Shown here: positions 18,735-28,938 of the stretch, piece after piece
Numbering within the stretch: position 1 is the stretch's first letter
How the letters are laid out: each line of letters begins with the position of its first letter
Assembly (NCBI GenBank): GCA_938092065.1
Contig: CALKND010000004.1
Location: 62,001 to 126,000, forward strand
From: an uncultured Rhodospirillales bacterium
GTDB lineage: Bacteria > Pseudomonadota > Alphaproteobacteria > Rhodospirillales > JABHCV01
Length of the DNA stretch: 64,000 nt
Direction of reading: 5' to 3'
Translations under genes and position numbers: made by a program
The notes under the pieces: generated by a model
The model's input: the letters and a program-made list of their open reading frames with translations, nothing else
The model's database searches: none
Told to the model about the DNA's origin: nothing

Positions 18735-19310
18735 ATGGCATATTGTGAGAGTTTAGGGAGTTCACTACCTGGTCAGCTTTTGATTGCTATGCCCAGTATG
18801 GAGGATCCTCGTTTCAAGCACTCGGTAATTTTCGTTTGTGCCCACAGTGGTGGTGGCGCAATGGGCCTAATGATTAACAAGCCCTTTAGTGCTATTACCT
18901 TTCCTGGTCTGCTCGAGCAACTTGGCGTTTCTGAATATGCTGGAACTAATCATGTTGAGGTTCAATTGGGTGGGCCCGTTGAAGCTTCACGCGGGTTTGT
19001 GCTTCATAGCCAGGATTATATTCGTGAATCATCTCTTGTTGTGGACGAGGACATGGCACTGACGGCAACACTCGATATTTTGCGTGCCATAGCGGATGAT
19101 TGTGGCCCACGTCGGTGTCTGCTTGCGTTGGGGTATGCTGGATGGGGGCCAGGCCAGCTGGATACAGAAATCCTTAATAATGGCTGGCTAAACGTAGAGG
19201 CGGATGAGGATCTGGTGTTTGGCGAAGATTTAGACTCCAAGTGGGCTCAGGCCATTAGTAAGATTGGCATTGACCCGCTCATGCTTTCAGACAACGCTGG
19301 TCACACCTAA
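18735..19310 (+). CDS. YqgE/AlgH family protein
   Basis: Conserved 191-residue protein of the YqgE/AlgH (DUF179) family. It shows GQLLIAMPSMEDPRFKHSVI near the N terminus, cut here at HSVIF, then GAMGLMINKP, QLGGPVEASRGFVLHS and the C-terminal LGYAGWGPGQLD. The molecular function is unsettled; AlgH has been linked to alginate regulation in Pseudomonas. The AAAGGGG before ATG 18735 is a good ribosome binding site. It diverges from the dsbD-like gene. Confidence 0.9.
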   Translation: MAYCESLGSSLPGQLLIAMPSMEDPRFKHSVIFVCAHSGGGAMGLMINKPFSAITFPGLLEQLGVSEYAGTNHVEVQLGGPVEASRGFVLHSQDYIRESSLVVDEDMALTATLDILRAIADDCGPRRCLLALGYAGWGPGQLDTEILNNGWLNVEADEDLVFGEDLDSKWAQAISKIGIDPLMLSDNAGHT

Positions 19311-19444
19311 AGTGTCTGTATTAGATATTGCAATGGCAATAGAAGCCAATATTAATGATAAGGTGGTCGTGTTGTTGCATTTGGTCATTTGTGATGGCAG
19401 TTCAGTTAAATAGACTTTTTTCAGCAACGTTGCTACTTGGATGT

Positions 19445-20701
19445 CTATTCCAAACGTTGAACTATTTCCTCAAAATTTTCCAGTTTTGAAATAGGCCCCA
19501 AGGCAGCAATCGTTAGGGGAGTAGAAAATATACGCTGGGCAGTGTTTAGAATGGCGTCGCGGTCCACAGCTTCAATGCTAGCGACGATTTCTTCCGTCGG
19601 CAGAGGCCTTCCAAAAACCATCATCTGTCGGGCCAACTGCTCGCAGCGTGAGGATGAGCTTTCAAGGGCCATTAGAATAGAGGCTTTGATCTGAGCCCGT
19701 GCCCGGATGAGTTCATCAGTGCCAACACTGTCGCAAATTTTTTTAATTTCATCACATACTAGTGGGATCAGTTCCCGCGTTTCTTCTTCTCCGGTTCCCG
19801 CATAAATGCCAAACAGGCCACTGTCCGAATAGCTGGGGACGAAGGAATAAATGGAATAAACAAGACCGCGTTTTTCTCGAATTTCCTGAAATAACCGTGA
19901 GGACATTCCGCCTCCCAACAAGGTAGAAAGAACAGCTGCTGCATGGAAATCCGAGTCTTCATAGCCGACGCCTTCAAAACCAAGTATAAGGTGTGCTTGC
20001 TCTAGCTCACGCGCCACAATGCTTTGCCCGCCAGTGTAAATGGCTGGCTCTCGTGAGGCCTGTTCTCCTCTGGGTAAGTTACTGAAGGTGTTTTGAGCAA
20101 GCTTAACCAGTTCGTTGTGGTCTACACAACCAGCAGCAGACAGTACCATTGTGTTAGAGTTATAATGGCATTCCATATAGTTCATAATAACATCGCGTTT
20201 CATGGAACCAACGATGTTAGCATCTCCCAGAACCTGGCGACCCATAGCTTGCTCGGGATAAGCTGTTTCCTGAAAATTATCAAAGACAACATCGTCTGGG
20301 CTGTCATTGGCCTGATGAATTTCCTGTAAAATTACAGTACGTTCACGCTCCAGCTCTTCGGTTTCCATGGTTGAGTTCTGGAGAATATCAGCAATTAAAT
20401 CAACACCCAATGCCACGTCTTCTTTTAGAACTCGAACGTAATAAGCGGTGCTTTCCCGCGTCGTATATGCGTTTATATAGCCACCAACAGCTTCAATTTC
20501 TTCAGCTATGGCTAGGGCTGACCGTCGTTTGGTGCCCTTGAAAGCCATATGCTCAAGCAGGTGAGACACACCATTCATTTCCGATTTTTCATAACGTGTA
20601 CCAACTCCAACCCAAACGCCAAGAGAAACGGATTCGACAGCCAACATTGGGTCGCTGACCACACGCAGACCATTTTTTAACGTCGTTGATTTGATACTCA
20701 T
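19445..20701 (-). CDS. M16 family processing peptidase
   Basis: Zinc peptidase of the pitrilysin/mitochondrial processing peptidase family, 418 residues. The inverted zinc motif HLLEH is at about residues 48-52 (VSHLLEHMAFKGT), with the downstream glutamate in ERTVILQEI. GGGMSSRLFQEIREKRGLVYS is the second hallmark, cut here at LVYS. It is translated immediately after thrC: the thrC stop ends at 20702 and this ATG is at 20701. That thrC-M16 pairing is common in alphaproteobacteria. Confidence 0.92.
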   Translation of the reverse strand: MSIKSTTLKNGLRVVSDPMLAVESVSLGVWVGVGTRYEKSEMNGVSHLLEHMAFKGTKRRSALAIAEEIEAVGGYINAYTTRESTAYYVRVLKEDVALGVDLIADILQNSTMETEELERERTVILQEIHQANDSPDDVVFDNFQETAYPEQAMGRQVLGDANIVGSMKRDVIMNYMECHYNSNTMVLSAAGCVDHNELVKLAQNTFSNLPRGEQASREPAIYTGGQSIVARELEQAHLILGFEGVGYEDSDFHAAAVLSTLLGGGMSSRLFQEIREKRGLVYSIYSFVPSYSDSGLFGIYAGTGEEETRELIPLVCDEIKKICDSVGTDELIRARAQIKASILMALESSSSRCEQLARQMMVFGRPLPTEEIVASIEAVDRDAILNTAQRIFSTPLTIAALGPISKLENFEEIVQRLE

Positions 20702-22105
20702 TTAGTTGGCACCGTCCATTCTATGTTTCTTGATGAAGTCTTGTACCTGGTTACGGTCATTTTGAAGTACAGTGAAGTGTTCTTCTCGTTCGAAAAGATC
20801 GGAAAGGCTTGGGGGCAAAGCCGGGTGTTGGCCACAAGCCTGCTTGACAGCGTCTGGGAATTTAGCTGGATGGGCTGTCGCAAGGGAGATGTGTGGCGTC
20901 TTGTTGTTGATGCGTTTAGCCCGCCCAGCGGCAACCCCGATTGCCGAGTGTGGGTCTAGCAGTTCCTTATTCTCGCTCAACACTTGTTTCATGATGGCAA
21001 GTGTTTCGTCGTCGCTGAAACGTTGTGCAGAAAAGAGGCTCAGAGCTTGTTCAAGTTGGCTTTGACCAACTTCAAAGAATCCGGTGTCGCTGAAGGTTTT
21101 CATCATTGTCTGGGTGATGTCACCATTGCGCCCATACAACTCAAACAAAAGGCGTTCGAAGTTGCTTGAAATTTGAATATCCATGCTGGGGCTAATGGTC
21201 GGGTGGACCCCCGTCGTCAGCATGCGACCATCTTCGAAAAAGCGAGAGAGTATATCGTTGCTGTTAGAACCAATTATCAATTTTTCGATATTAAGGCCCA
21301 TACGCTTTGCTCCATAACCAGCAAAGACATTTCCGAAGTTTCCTGTCGGCACGGAAAAAGAAACCGGATTTTCTGGCGCACCTAATTGTAAAGCTCCATA
21401 GAAATAATAAACAATCTGTGCCATGACACGAACCCAGTTGATGGAGTTAACAGCTGATAGTTTGCAGTGGTCACGGAATTCTGTATCATTAAACATTCCT
21501 TTAACCATGTTCTGGCAATCATCAAAAGTACCTTTAATAGCTATGTTGTGGACATTGGCATCGCGCACTGTTGTCATTTGGCGGCGCTGTACCTCAGAAA
21601 CCCTGCCTTCTGGATGTAAAATAAATATTTCTATTGTGTCACGGCTACGACAGGACTCAATGGCTGCTGAGCCTGTATCACCGGATGTTGCGCCAACAAT
21701 TGTTACTCGTTCACCGCGTTTAGTAAGGATATGGTCAAAAACTCGGCCCAAAAACTGCATAGCATAATCTTTGAAAGCTAGCGTTGGCCCGTGGAAAAGC
21801 TCCATTAACCACTCACCGTCTCCAAGTTGTCTCAAGGGTGCAATAGCTGGATCATTAAAGCCCGCATAAGATTCATTAACCAGTGTGGCTAGGTCACTAT
21901 CTTCGATAACGCCAGCAGTAAAGGGGTTTATAATCCGTATAGCCATTTCAGGGTAGCTCAACCCGCTAAGGGATTCGATCTCTTCAGTGCTAAATACCGG
22001 CCATTCTTCGGGCACGTACAAGCCGCCGTCACGGGCGAGGCCGCTTAGTAGCGCATCGTCAAAACTCAGGGTTGGGGCCTGACCCCGGGTGCTAACGTAC
22101 TTCAA
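20702..22105 (-). CDS. thrC: Threonine synthase
   Basis: PLP enzyme converting O-phosphohomoserine to threonine. The 467-residue length is that of the long bacterial ThrC. It starts MKYVSTRGQAPTLSFDDALL, shows HGPTLAFKDYAMQFL with the PLP lysine (about residue 110), GATSGDTGSAA, and SVPTGNFGNVFAGY. It works with the homoserine kinase encoded at 14093-15070. The 270 bases upstream to the M32 gene carry no feature I recognise. Confidence 0.95.
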   Translation of the reverse strand: MKYVSTRGQAPTLSFDDALLSGLARDGGLYVPEEWPVFSTEEIESLSGLSYPEMAIRIINPFTAGVIEDSDLATLVNESYAGFNDPAIAPLRQLGDGEWLMELFHGPTLAFKDYAMQFLGRVFDHILTKRGERVTIVGATSGDTGSAAIESCRSRDTIEIFILHPEGRVSEVQRRQMTTVRDANVHNIAIKGTFDDCQNMVKGMFNDTEFRDHCKLSAVNSINWVRVMAQIVYYFYGALQLGAPENPVSFSVPTGNFGNVFAGYGAKRMGLNIEKLIIGSNSNDILSRFFEDGRMLTTGVHPTISPSMDIQISSNFERLLFELYGRNGDITQTMMKTFSDTGFFEVGQSQLEQALSLFSAQRFSDDETLAIMKQVLSENKELLDPHSAIGVAAGRAKRINNKTPHISLATAHPAKFPDAVKQACGQHPALPPSLSDLFEREEHFTVLQNDRNQVQDFIKKHRMDGAN

Positions 22106-22378
22106 TAGAGAGCTCCATATTAACGCGAAACAACCTATACCTGGAAGCGTCGTGTTTCAAGACGGATAGTGGCATTTCAAACTGCTCAGGAAATTTTTTG
22201 ATCATTGTTTTTTCACTACTCCTAATTAATTGAGGAAAATCGATATGAGATCACTACAGTTAGTTGCAGAGCCAACGTTTCCCTGACAATCTGTTCAGGT
22301 GTATTTTGATAACTATTAAAGAGATGATATGCATCGCAGTGCAAATTTTATAGTGGGGTACCGCGGCTCAATTTGGGT

Positions 22379-23875
22379 CTACGAAGACAAGTAACGGGCT
22401 TTTAGGTGTGAAATAAAAGCTACGGAACTTAATGGACGACCAGTGGCCTTTTCAATGACATTTGCAGGTCCTAGTGAGCATCCAAGGGAGTGGACGTTCT
22501 CACCCAGCCATGTGATCAACGCGGTGAAATTGCCCTTCGCAATGCCCAGGCTTATTTGAGGGTCGGATTGCAGGGCCGCGGCAAAAAGCTGAGCCGCAGT
22601 CATTGCTCCCAAAGTATAGGTTGGGAAGTAGCCCCAGGCGCCATCGTACCAGTGGATATCTTGCAGGCAGCCCTCGCGATCATTGGTTGGGCGAATGCCC
22701 AACAGGCTCTCCAGCCCATCATTCCAAGCAGCCGGTAAGTCGCTAAGGGCTAGGTCGCCTACGATCATCTGTTTTTCCAGGCGATATCGTAAAATGACGT
22801 GCATTGGGTACGTAACCTCATCCGCGTCGACGCGAATGAAGCCCGGTTCAACATTGATTAGATTACGGTACAGGGATTGTGGTTCCCAGGCTGGGCCAGT
22901 ACCGCCAAAGGCGTTACGGATTAAGGGTGCAGCAAATTCTAGGAAAGGCCGAGAGCGACTCATTTGCATTTCTATTAGCAGGGACTGGCTCTCATGTATG
23001 GCCATGCCTAAGGCTTCGCCTACTGGTTGATAACGCCACTCTTGAGGTAGGCCGCGTTCGTAAAGCCCGTGGCCGGTTTCGTGTAGCACCCCCATAATGG
23101 CGCTGGTAAAATCATTCTCGTCAAATCGTGTAGTTATACGGACATCATCAGGTGTGCCTCCACAAAAAGGGTGCAGGCTAACATCTAGTCGCCCATGTTT
23201 AAAGTCAAAGCCCAAAGCAGTCATTAGTTGCAGGCCCAACTTTCGCTGCGCGGCTACATTAAAAGGGCCTTCTGGCATGGCAGGCGGTGGATTTGATTTT
23301 TGATTTTCCAGAACTTGCCCAAGAAAACCTGGCAGGAATGCTTCCAGCTCTGCAAAACGCACATCTATGTCGGCACTTAGTCCGCCCGGCTCGTATTCGT
23401 CAAGCAACGCGTCGTATTGACTAAGTCCCAAACTTTCAGATTTTGCCTGGGCGCATTCGCGGACCAGTGATAGTAAATTATCCATATGAGGTAAAACGGT
23501 AGCAAAGTTATCTTGGGCCCGAGCCGCACGCCACACTGTCTCGCATTTGGAAGATGCTTTTGACAAAGCTAAAACCAATTCTTCACTGAGTGCTGCTGCA
23601 TGGCTCCATTTGCGACGCATAGCAGTAAGGTTAGCTAATTGCCATGACCCCAGAGTGGAATCTTTTTCGGCCTCGTCTAGTAGGTCGCCTGTCTCGGTAT
23701 CACAAAGTAGGGAATGGTTGATATTACATAATTCTGCCAGTTGGTTGCTGCGCCCGGTGCCACCGCCGGCTGGCATCTTTGTAGCATTGTCCCAGTGCAA
23801 TACTTCATTAATATCCCTTATGACGCCAATACGACGGAAACGCTTTTCCAGCTTTAAATAGGCTTGCTTGCTCAT
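22379..23875 (-). CDS. Carboxypeptidase M32 (Taq type)
   Basis: Zinc metallocarboxypeptidase of 498 residues. The active site HETGHGLYERGLP contains HEXXH, and GMAIHESQS supplies the third zinc ligand. HPFCGGTPDDVRITTRF and IRVDADEVTYPMH are further M32 hallmarks. It removes C-terminal residues from peptides in the cytoplasm. The start overlaps the end of ctaB by four bases, so both are probably co-translated. Confidence 0.92.
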   Translation of the reverse strand: MSKQAYLKLEKRFRRIGVIRDINEVLHWDNATKMPAGGGTGRSNQLAELCNINHSLLCDTETGDLLDEAEKDSTLGSWQLANLTAMRRKWSHAAALSEELVLALSKASSKCETVWRAARAQDNFATVLPHMDNLLSLVRECAQAKSESLGLSQYDALLDEYEPGGLSADIDVRFAELEAFLPGFLGQVLENQKSNPPPAMPEGPFNVAAQRKLGLQLMTALGFDFKHGRLDVSLHPFCGGTPDDVRITTRFDENDFTSAIMGVLHETGHGLYERGLPQEWRYQPVGEALGMAIHESQSLLIEMQMSRSRPFLEFAAPLIRNAFGGTGPAWEPQSLYRNLINVEPGFIRVDADEVTYPMHVILRYRLEKQMIVGDLALSDLPAAWNDGLESLLGIRPTNDREGCLQDIHWYDGAWGYFPTYTLGAMTAAQLFAAALQSDPQISLGIAKGNFTALITWLGENVHSLGCSLGPANVIEKATGRPLSSVAFISHLKARYLSS

Positions 23876-24807
23876 GAGAAGACGCTTGGGAATAGGGTCA
23901 TCAGGCTTTTATCTATCAACAAGAAGACAAAGATCATAAATAGATAAAAGATAGAGTAGAAAAACATCTTGCGGGCTTTTTGGATATCGTCATCTTTAAG
24001 TACGATGAACGCATGACGTAGGAAGCCAACACCCAGCATAATTGCTGCTGTCAGGTAAACTCGACCAGAAATACCCAGAAGAGAAGGTAGTAATGTTACT
24101 GGCACCAGAATAGCGGTGTAGATTAGCATCTGGATAGCTGTCTTTGTATGGCCAACGACGATTGGCATCATAGGAATACCCGCAGCCCTGTAATCATCGC
24201 TTCTGTACAAGGCTAGAGCCCAGGTGTGGGGCGGTGTCCACAAGAAAATAATCATAAACAAAATCCATGCATTGGGCTCTACCGCACCAGTGACTGCGAT
24301 CCACCCTATCATAGGTGGAAAGGCCCCTGCGGCGCCACCGATGACGATGTTCTGTGGAGTGCGACGTTTAAGCCATATGGTATATATTAACACATAATAG
24401 ATGATTGTCATCGCCAGCCAGCCAGCTGCTGCAGTGTTGACAACAATAGCCATAATGGATACGGAAGCGAAAGATAAAAAAACCCCGAACCCGAGTGCTT
24501 CAAACGGTTTGAGAGTGCCTGCGGGTAGAGGCCGATTTTGGGTCCTAATCATAATATTATCTATGTCTCGATCGTACCACATGTTAATCGCTCCTGAAGC
24601 TCCGGCGGCAACTGCAATACAGAGGATAGCCACAAAAGCAGTAAATGGATCTATATGACCCGGGGCCATCATCAGGCCTGTCCAAGCTGTAAACACAACA
24701 AGTGACATAACCCGTGGCTTTAGCAACAGGGCGTATTCGACAACCCTTAGTTTTGGGGTGCGAATGTCAGAGACGTCTTGACCATTAATATCTGGCGTTT
24801 TGGACAC
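23872..24807 (-). CDS. ctaB: Protoheme IX farnesyltransferase
   Basis: Inner-membrane prenyltransferase that converts heme b to heme o for terminal oxidases; 311 residues with about eight or nine membrane segments. The diphosphate-binding motif NMWYDRDIDNIMIRTQNRPLP (cut here at QNRPL) is at about 75-95, and WTPPHTWALAL is the second conserved loop. Usually the gene lies with cytochrome oxidase genes; here it is followed by the M32 peptidase and no oxidase gene is in the window. Confidence 0.93.
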   Translation of the reverse strand: MSKTPDINGQDVSDIRTPKLRVVEYALLLKPRVMSLVVFTAWTGLMMAPGHIDPFTAFVAILCIAVAAGASGAINMWYDRDIDNIMIRTQNRPLPAGTLKPFEALGFGVFLSFASVSIMAIVVNTAAAGWLAMTIIYYVLIYTIWLKRRTPQNIVIGGAAGAFPPMIGWIAVTGAVEPNAWILFMIIFLWTPPHTWALALYRSDDYRAAGIPMMPIVVGHTKTAIQMLIYTAILVPVTLLPSLLGISGRVYLTAAIMLGVGFLRHAFIVLKDDDIQKARKMFFYSIFYLFMIFVFLLIDKSLMTLFPSVFS

Positions 24808-25097
24808 AGCTCGTGAGTTCTCCTAGAAACAATGCGACCATCAATGCCTTGGCGTTTTTGAGTAATTTAACTTCATTTACTTTATGTGCCTGTTGACTGG
24901 CCCAAAGGCAAGGATAAGTTGGCATCTACTAGGCCAAATTCAATTTTGGTAAACATCAAGATCAAATATCTTGACGTTGATGTGGCATAAAAATAATTCG
25001 ACAAAGATGGTATTATGCATCCATGATCGTCGAAGCCCTGAGTGCTTAAGACGAGGCTGACAGAGTTACAACTAGTGTTGATTATGGAAATAACTGA

Positions 25098-25313
25098 ATG
25101 TGCAACAAGCAATCCAATCGTATTAAACAACTAGAAGAATCTTTGGCACACCAGGAGGCCATGGTTCAAGATTTAAGTGTTCAATTAGTTCAGCAGTGGC
25201 AAGCCATTGAGACAATAAATAGGCGTATGAAAGAACTGGATGAAAAAATTGAAGAACAAAGCGTATCCCTAGATGTGCCACAATTAGGTGAGCCTCCCCC
25301 TCCGCACTATTAA
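25098..25313 (+). CDS. slyX: SlyX family protein
   Basis: Coiled-coil protein of 71 residues. It shows the SlyX pattern: a start rich in RIKQLEESLAHQE, then LSVQLVQQWQAIETINRRMKEL (shortened to stay brief: the heptad stretch is residues 8-50), and ends with GEPPPPHY, the conserved proline-rich tail. The function is not established. ATG 25098 is the first codon of the frame. It is divergent from ctaB. Confidence 0.85.
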   Translation: MCNKQSNRIKQLEESLAHQEAMVQDLSVQLVQQWQAIETINRRMKELDEKIEEQSVSLDVPQLGEPPPPHY

Positions 25314-25547
25314 ACCTTTAATTCCCGATTCCCATATCTCAGACAGTTCCTTGTATATCTTGCACCCTGATAAGTTGGCTGCATTGAATTAAGATATGTT
25401 CCCGTCTCAGTCTTTGTGGCTAGAGTTAATTAAGCAGTTTCTTGTTCTTGCACTGTAAAAATGCAAATGTGATTATGAATCAAATGGGCCATGTCGACTC
25501 CGCTTTTTGTGAAGTTTGGTTCAAACTTAAATTATAGACAATATGTA

Positions 25548-25754
25548 ATGAAAATTTTCTTGGCGTTTTCAATGATAAATATACTATTTGTTGGTGGAGT
25601 GTGTGTCGCCAATGCCTTAACTAAGGACAGTTCACATAGTATTGAAATAATAACATATGCATTAACAAAGATTGACAAGCCTAAAACTCTGAAAGTAGCT
25701 GAAAGTCTAGAGTGCGTTAACCCAAATTTTTCAACATATGACCTTATTATTTGA
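25548..25754 (+). CDS. Possible small exported protein
   Basis: From ATG 25548 the 68-residue frame starts MKIFLAFSMINILFVGGVCV and continues with an ANA-type cleavage site, which looks like a signal peptide. The remaining 45 residues are polar with one cysteine. I do not recognise it. The frame is open 19 codons further upstream (25491). With no homologue in mind and AT-rich context, it could be chance. Confidence 0.35.
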   Translation: MKIFLAFSMINILFVGGVCVANALTKDSSHSIEIITYALTKIDKPKTLKVAESLECVNPNFSTYDLII

Positions 25755-25830
25755 TATGAGCGAGTGGCCTAGTGAGTAGTTTAAATCAATGGTGAAAAAA
25801 ACATATAATTAAACGATTGTTGTTTTAAAA

Positions 25831-27201
25831 TCATCTCAAAGCAACTTCTGCCTCATCTAATCCACGTATTGTGCGATCAAAAATATCGTCAATTTCTTGC
25901 TCCGTAATTATTAATGGAGGACAGATGCCAATTACATCACCAGGCAAGGGTCTTAGGATTAAATTCTGACCAAGGATTTTCTCAGTTGCAGTCACGGAAG
26001 CTTTACTTGCTTCCGGGAATTGCTTACGTGTCTTTTTGTTGGCGACAAGCTCCAGCCCACCAATTAACCCGACACCGCGTGCTTCTCCAACAAGTTTATG
26101 TTTTGACAGTTCGGCTAAACGTTTTTGGAAATGTCCAGATATGTTAACCAAATGACCTAAAATATCATCATCTTCGTATATTTTTAAAGTTTCCAGTGCA
26201 ACTGCCGCTGCAACAGGATGTCCACCATAGGTATTTCCCGTGCCAAAAACGCCGAGCTTTCGACTGTTTTCAACAAATGACTGATAGATAGGTTCAGACA
26301 GCATGACTGCACCAATGGGAAAATAAGCAGACGACATCTGTTTGGCACATGTTAACAAATCAGGTTTAATACCATAGGTATCAGAACCCCACATATTACC
26401 CGTTCGCCCGAACCCACAAATAACCTCATCCGCAATTAGAAGGATGTTATATTTTTTTAGCACTTTCTGGATTTTTTCAAAATAGGTCTTGGGTGGTGTC
26501 ATTACACCGCCAGCGCCCATTACTGGTTCGGCAATAAAGGCAGCAACCGTATCCGGGTCTTCATTGGTAATCTGTTGGTCCAAAATATCTGCTAGTCGAG
26601 TTGCAAATGCTTCTTCAGTTTCGCCGCTCTCGCCGTAGCGATAATAGCAGGGGGTTTCCGTATGTAATATTCTGTTGATTGGTAGGTCCCAGTCGTCCTG
26701 AGCATAAGGTAATGCGGTTAGTGAACCAGCAGCTACAGTAACGCCGTGATAGCCCCTTTTGCGGGATATAATTTTCTTTTTTTCAGGTTTTCCGATGGCA
26801 TTGTGATAGTACCAGACCATCTTAATAGCGGTATCGACGGCTTCAGAACCTGAATTAACTAGATAGACCTTGCTCAAGTTGCCAGGTGCAATATTAATCA
26901 ATTTCTCTGAAAGCTCGATTACTGGAACTGTCGCCCGATGAGCGAAAGAATGCGAGAATGGTAATTGGTTCATTTGGGTCATAGCGGCATTAACTAGGCG
27001 CTTTTCGCTATAGCCAAGACCGGTACACCAAAGTCCCGATAGTCCCTCTATATATTTGTTCTCCAGATCATCATAAACATAAATTCCTTCACCCCTAGTG
27101 ATTACAAAGGGGCCGCGATCTTCATGAACAGCGAGATTAGTATAAGGATGTAGAGAAAAAGCCAGATCTACTGTTGCGTGCGAGTTGGGTAAGTGGGGCA
27201 T
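25831..27201 (-). CDS. Class III aminotransferase
   Basis: PLP-dependent omega-aminotransferase of about 456 residues. It shows NSGSEAVDTAIKM, the RKRGYHGVTVAAGSLT loop, LLIADEVICGFGRTG with the PLP-contacting Asp, and CAKQMSSAYFPIG with the Schiff-base lysine. The overall pattern resembles the putrescine/taurine:pyruvate group, but substrate cannot be decided from sequence. ATG 27201 (MPHLPNSHATVD) fits the family; 33 extra codons upstream lack similarity. It diverges from the beta-alanine aminotransferase operon across 390 bases, so the two may be linked in amine or amino-acid use. Confidence 0.85.
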   Translation of the reverse strand: MPHLPNSHATVDLAFSLHPYTNLAVHEDRGPFVITRGEGIYVYDDLENKYIEGLSGLWCTGLGYSEKRLVNAAMTQMNQLPFSHSFAHRATVPVIELSEKLINIAPGNLSKVYLVNSGSEAVDTAIKMVWYYHNAIGKPEKKKIISRKRGYHGVTVAAGSLTALPYAQDDWDLPINRILHTETPCYYRYGESGETEEAFATRLADILDQQITNEDPDTVAAFIAEPVMGAGGVMTPPKTYFEKIQKVLKKYNILLIADEVICGFGRTGNMWGSDTYGIKPDLLTCAKQMSSAYFPIGAVMLSEPIYQSFVENSRKLGVFGTGNTYGGHPVAAAVALETLKIYEDDDILGHLVNISGHFQKRLAELSKHKLVGEARGVGLIGGLELVANKKTRKQFPEASKASVTATEKILGQNLILRPLPGDVIGICPPLIITEQEIDDIFDRTIRGLDEAEVALR

Positions 27202-27591
27202 TGCGTGCACCTTTTTCGACGAATACGTCAGTGGGTAATTGGTACACATAACCAAAGGTTTCTGCAACCGCCATACAGTTGGTTTTTTCAACAAAGACAT
27301 TCAAGCCATTTAAATAAAGGTATGATCAAGTGAAGACAGACGGCAGCGCTTGCTGGCCATGGCTAGTATAAAATTTAGCACAGCAATACTTAGGAGAATT
27401 GTAGAGGTCAGTGTGACAGTGAACACTATATGAGCTATACAATTAAACTCGGTGCATAGTAACTTCTGTACGCGACCCATACTTTACAATGGTTTGCTAA
27501 AGCTCAAATATTATGGATGTTTTATACTATTCATATAGACTTTAATGCGTACACTTTAGATTTAAATTTCATTCTTTAGGAATTAGACTTA

Positions 27592-28899
27592 ATGCAACAC
27601 ACCGCAAATACACTTGAAAATCAATGGATGCCGTTCACGGCCAACAGAGACTTTAAAGCCGACCCAAGATTGGTGGTCAAGGGTAAGGGTATTAACTACA
27701 CCAATCACCACGGTGATAACATTATTGATGGTTCTTCGGGTTTGTTTTGTTGTGCTGCTGGCCACGGCCGTCAAGAAATTGCTGACGCAGTCTCTCAACA
27801 GCTAATGGAGTTGGATTTCAGTCCGCATTTTCAAATAGGGTCACCGCCTTCTTTCGAGTTGGCCAGTCGTGTTTCAGCATTGACACCTGATAATATGAAT
27901 AATGTCTTTTTTACTAATTCAGGATCAGAAAGTATCGATTCAGCCCTTAAGATCGCCATGGCCTATTACAGTGCTCGTGGTGAAAGTTGTCGCTCCCGTT
28001 TTGTATCGCGTGAACGCGCTTACCATGGTGCCAACATTGGCGGAACGTCTCTTTCAGGTCTGATGAAAAACCGTCAGACTTTTGGTTCCCTCATGCCGGG
28101 CGTTGTTCATATGCGTCATACATGGTCTCCGAATGCTCGTTTTGTTCGTGGCCAGCCAGAGTTAGGTGCAAAGTTGGCGGAAGACTTGCAACGTTTTTGC
28201 GAGCTGTTGGGTGGTGGTAATATAGCAGCTTGTTTTGTAGAACCCATCGCGGGATCTACCGGTTGTCTTGTTCCACCGATAGGGTACTTGGAGAGGCTGC
28301 GTGAAATTTGTGACATTCATGGTATCCTGCTTGTTTTTGACGAAGTTATCACCGGTTTTGGTCGAACTGGCAAAGCGTTTGCCTCGCAAACCTTTGGCGT
28401 TACTCCCGATATGATAACTCTCGCTAAGGCTCTAACTAACGGTGTATTGCCAATGGGAGCAGTTGTTGTGAAAGATGAAATTTATGATACGATAATCGAA
28501 GCAGCGCCGGATGGCGTCATAGATTTTTTCCACGGGTATACCTATTCTGGAAACCCTGCCTCTTGTGCTGCGAGTCTAGCCACCCTGAATATTTATGAGA
28601 AAGAAAATCTATTTCAGCGTGGTGCTGATTTATCAGAATACTTCCTTGACTGTGTCTTTGATTTGGAAGACATAACTGCTGTAACCGATATTCGTGGTTA
28701 TGGTCTTTTTGCTGGTATTGATCTTGCTGTAGATGGTGCTCCAGGTGTGGCTGGAACGAAAGCTCTGAAAGCGCTTTTTGAGGCCGGACTGCACATTAAA
28801 TTTACTGGTGATACTGCCGTGATGGCTCCTCCGCTAATCGCAACAAAAAATGATATTGATAATGTTGTTGGTATCCTGCGTGAAGTACTCACAAGCTAA
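27592..28899 (+). CDS. Beta-alanine--pyruvate aminotransferase
   Basis: Omega-amino acid:pyruvate transaminase of 435 residues. The N terminus ENQWMPFTANRDFKADPRL is diagnostic of this subgroup. It also shows NSGSESIDSALKIA, ERAYHGANIGGTSLSG, FDEVITGFGRTG and LAKALTNGVLPMG with the PLP lysine. It converts beta-alanine and pyruvate to malonate semialdehyde and alanine. mmsA follows 39 bases after the stop, giving a route from beta-alanine to acetyl-CoA. TAGGAA upstream of ATG 27592 is a reasonable ribosome binding site. Confidence 0.9.
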   Translation: MQHTANTLENQWMPFTANRDFKADPRLVVKGKGINYTNHHGDNIIDGSSGLFCCAAGHGRQEIADAVSQQLMELDFSPHFQIGSPPSFELASRVSALTPDNMNNVFFTNSGSESIDSALKIAMAYYSARGESCRSRFVSRERAYHGANIGGTSLSGLMKNRQTFGSLMPGVVHMRHTWSPNARFVRGQPELGAKLAEDLQRFCELLGGGNIAACFVEPIAGSTGCLVPPIGYLERLREICDIHGILLVFDEVITGFGRTGKAFASQTFGVTPDMITLAKALTNGVLPMGAVVVKDEIYDTIIEAAPDGVIDFFHGYTYSGNPASCAASLATLNIYEKENLFQRGADLSEYFLDCVFDLEDITAVTDIRGYGLFAGIDLAVDGAPGVAGTKALKALFEAGLHIKFTGDTAVMAPPLIATKNDIDNVVGILREVLTS

Positions 28900-28938
28900 C
28901 AAACAACAATTTAAAGACTTATGAGAGGGGTCACTAAG

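Noticed and set aside
19417-19430. AGCAACGTTGCT palindrome after the M16 gene stop
   Set aside because: It resembles a terminator stem but the tract beside it is on the wrong side for either transcript.
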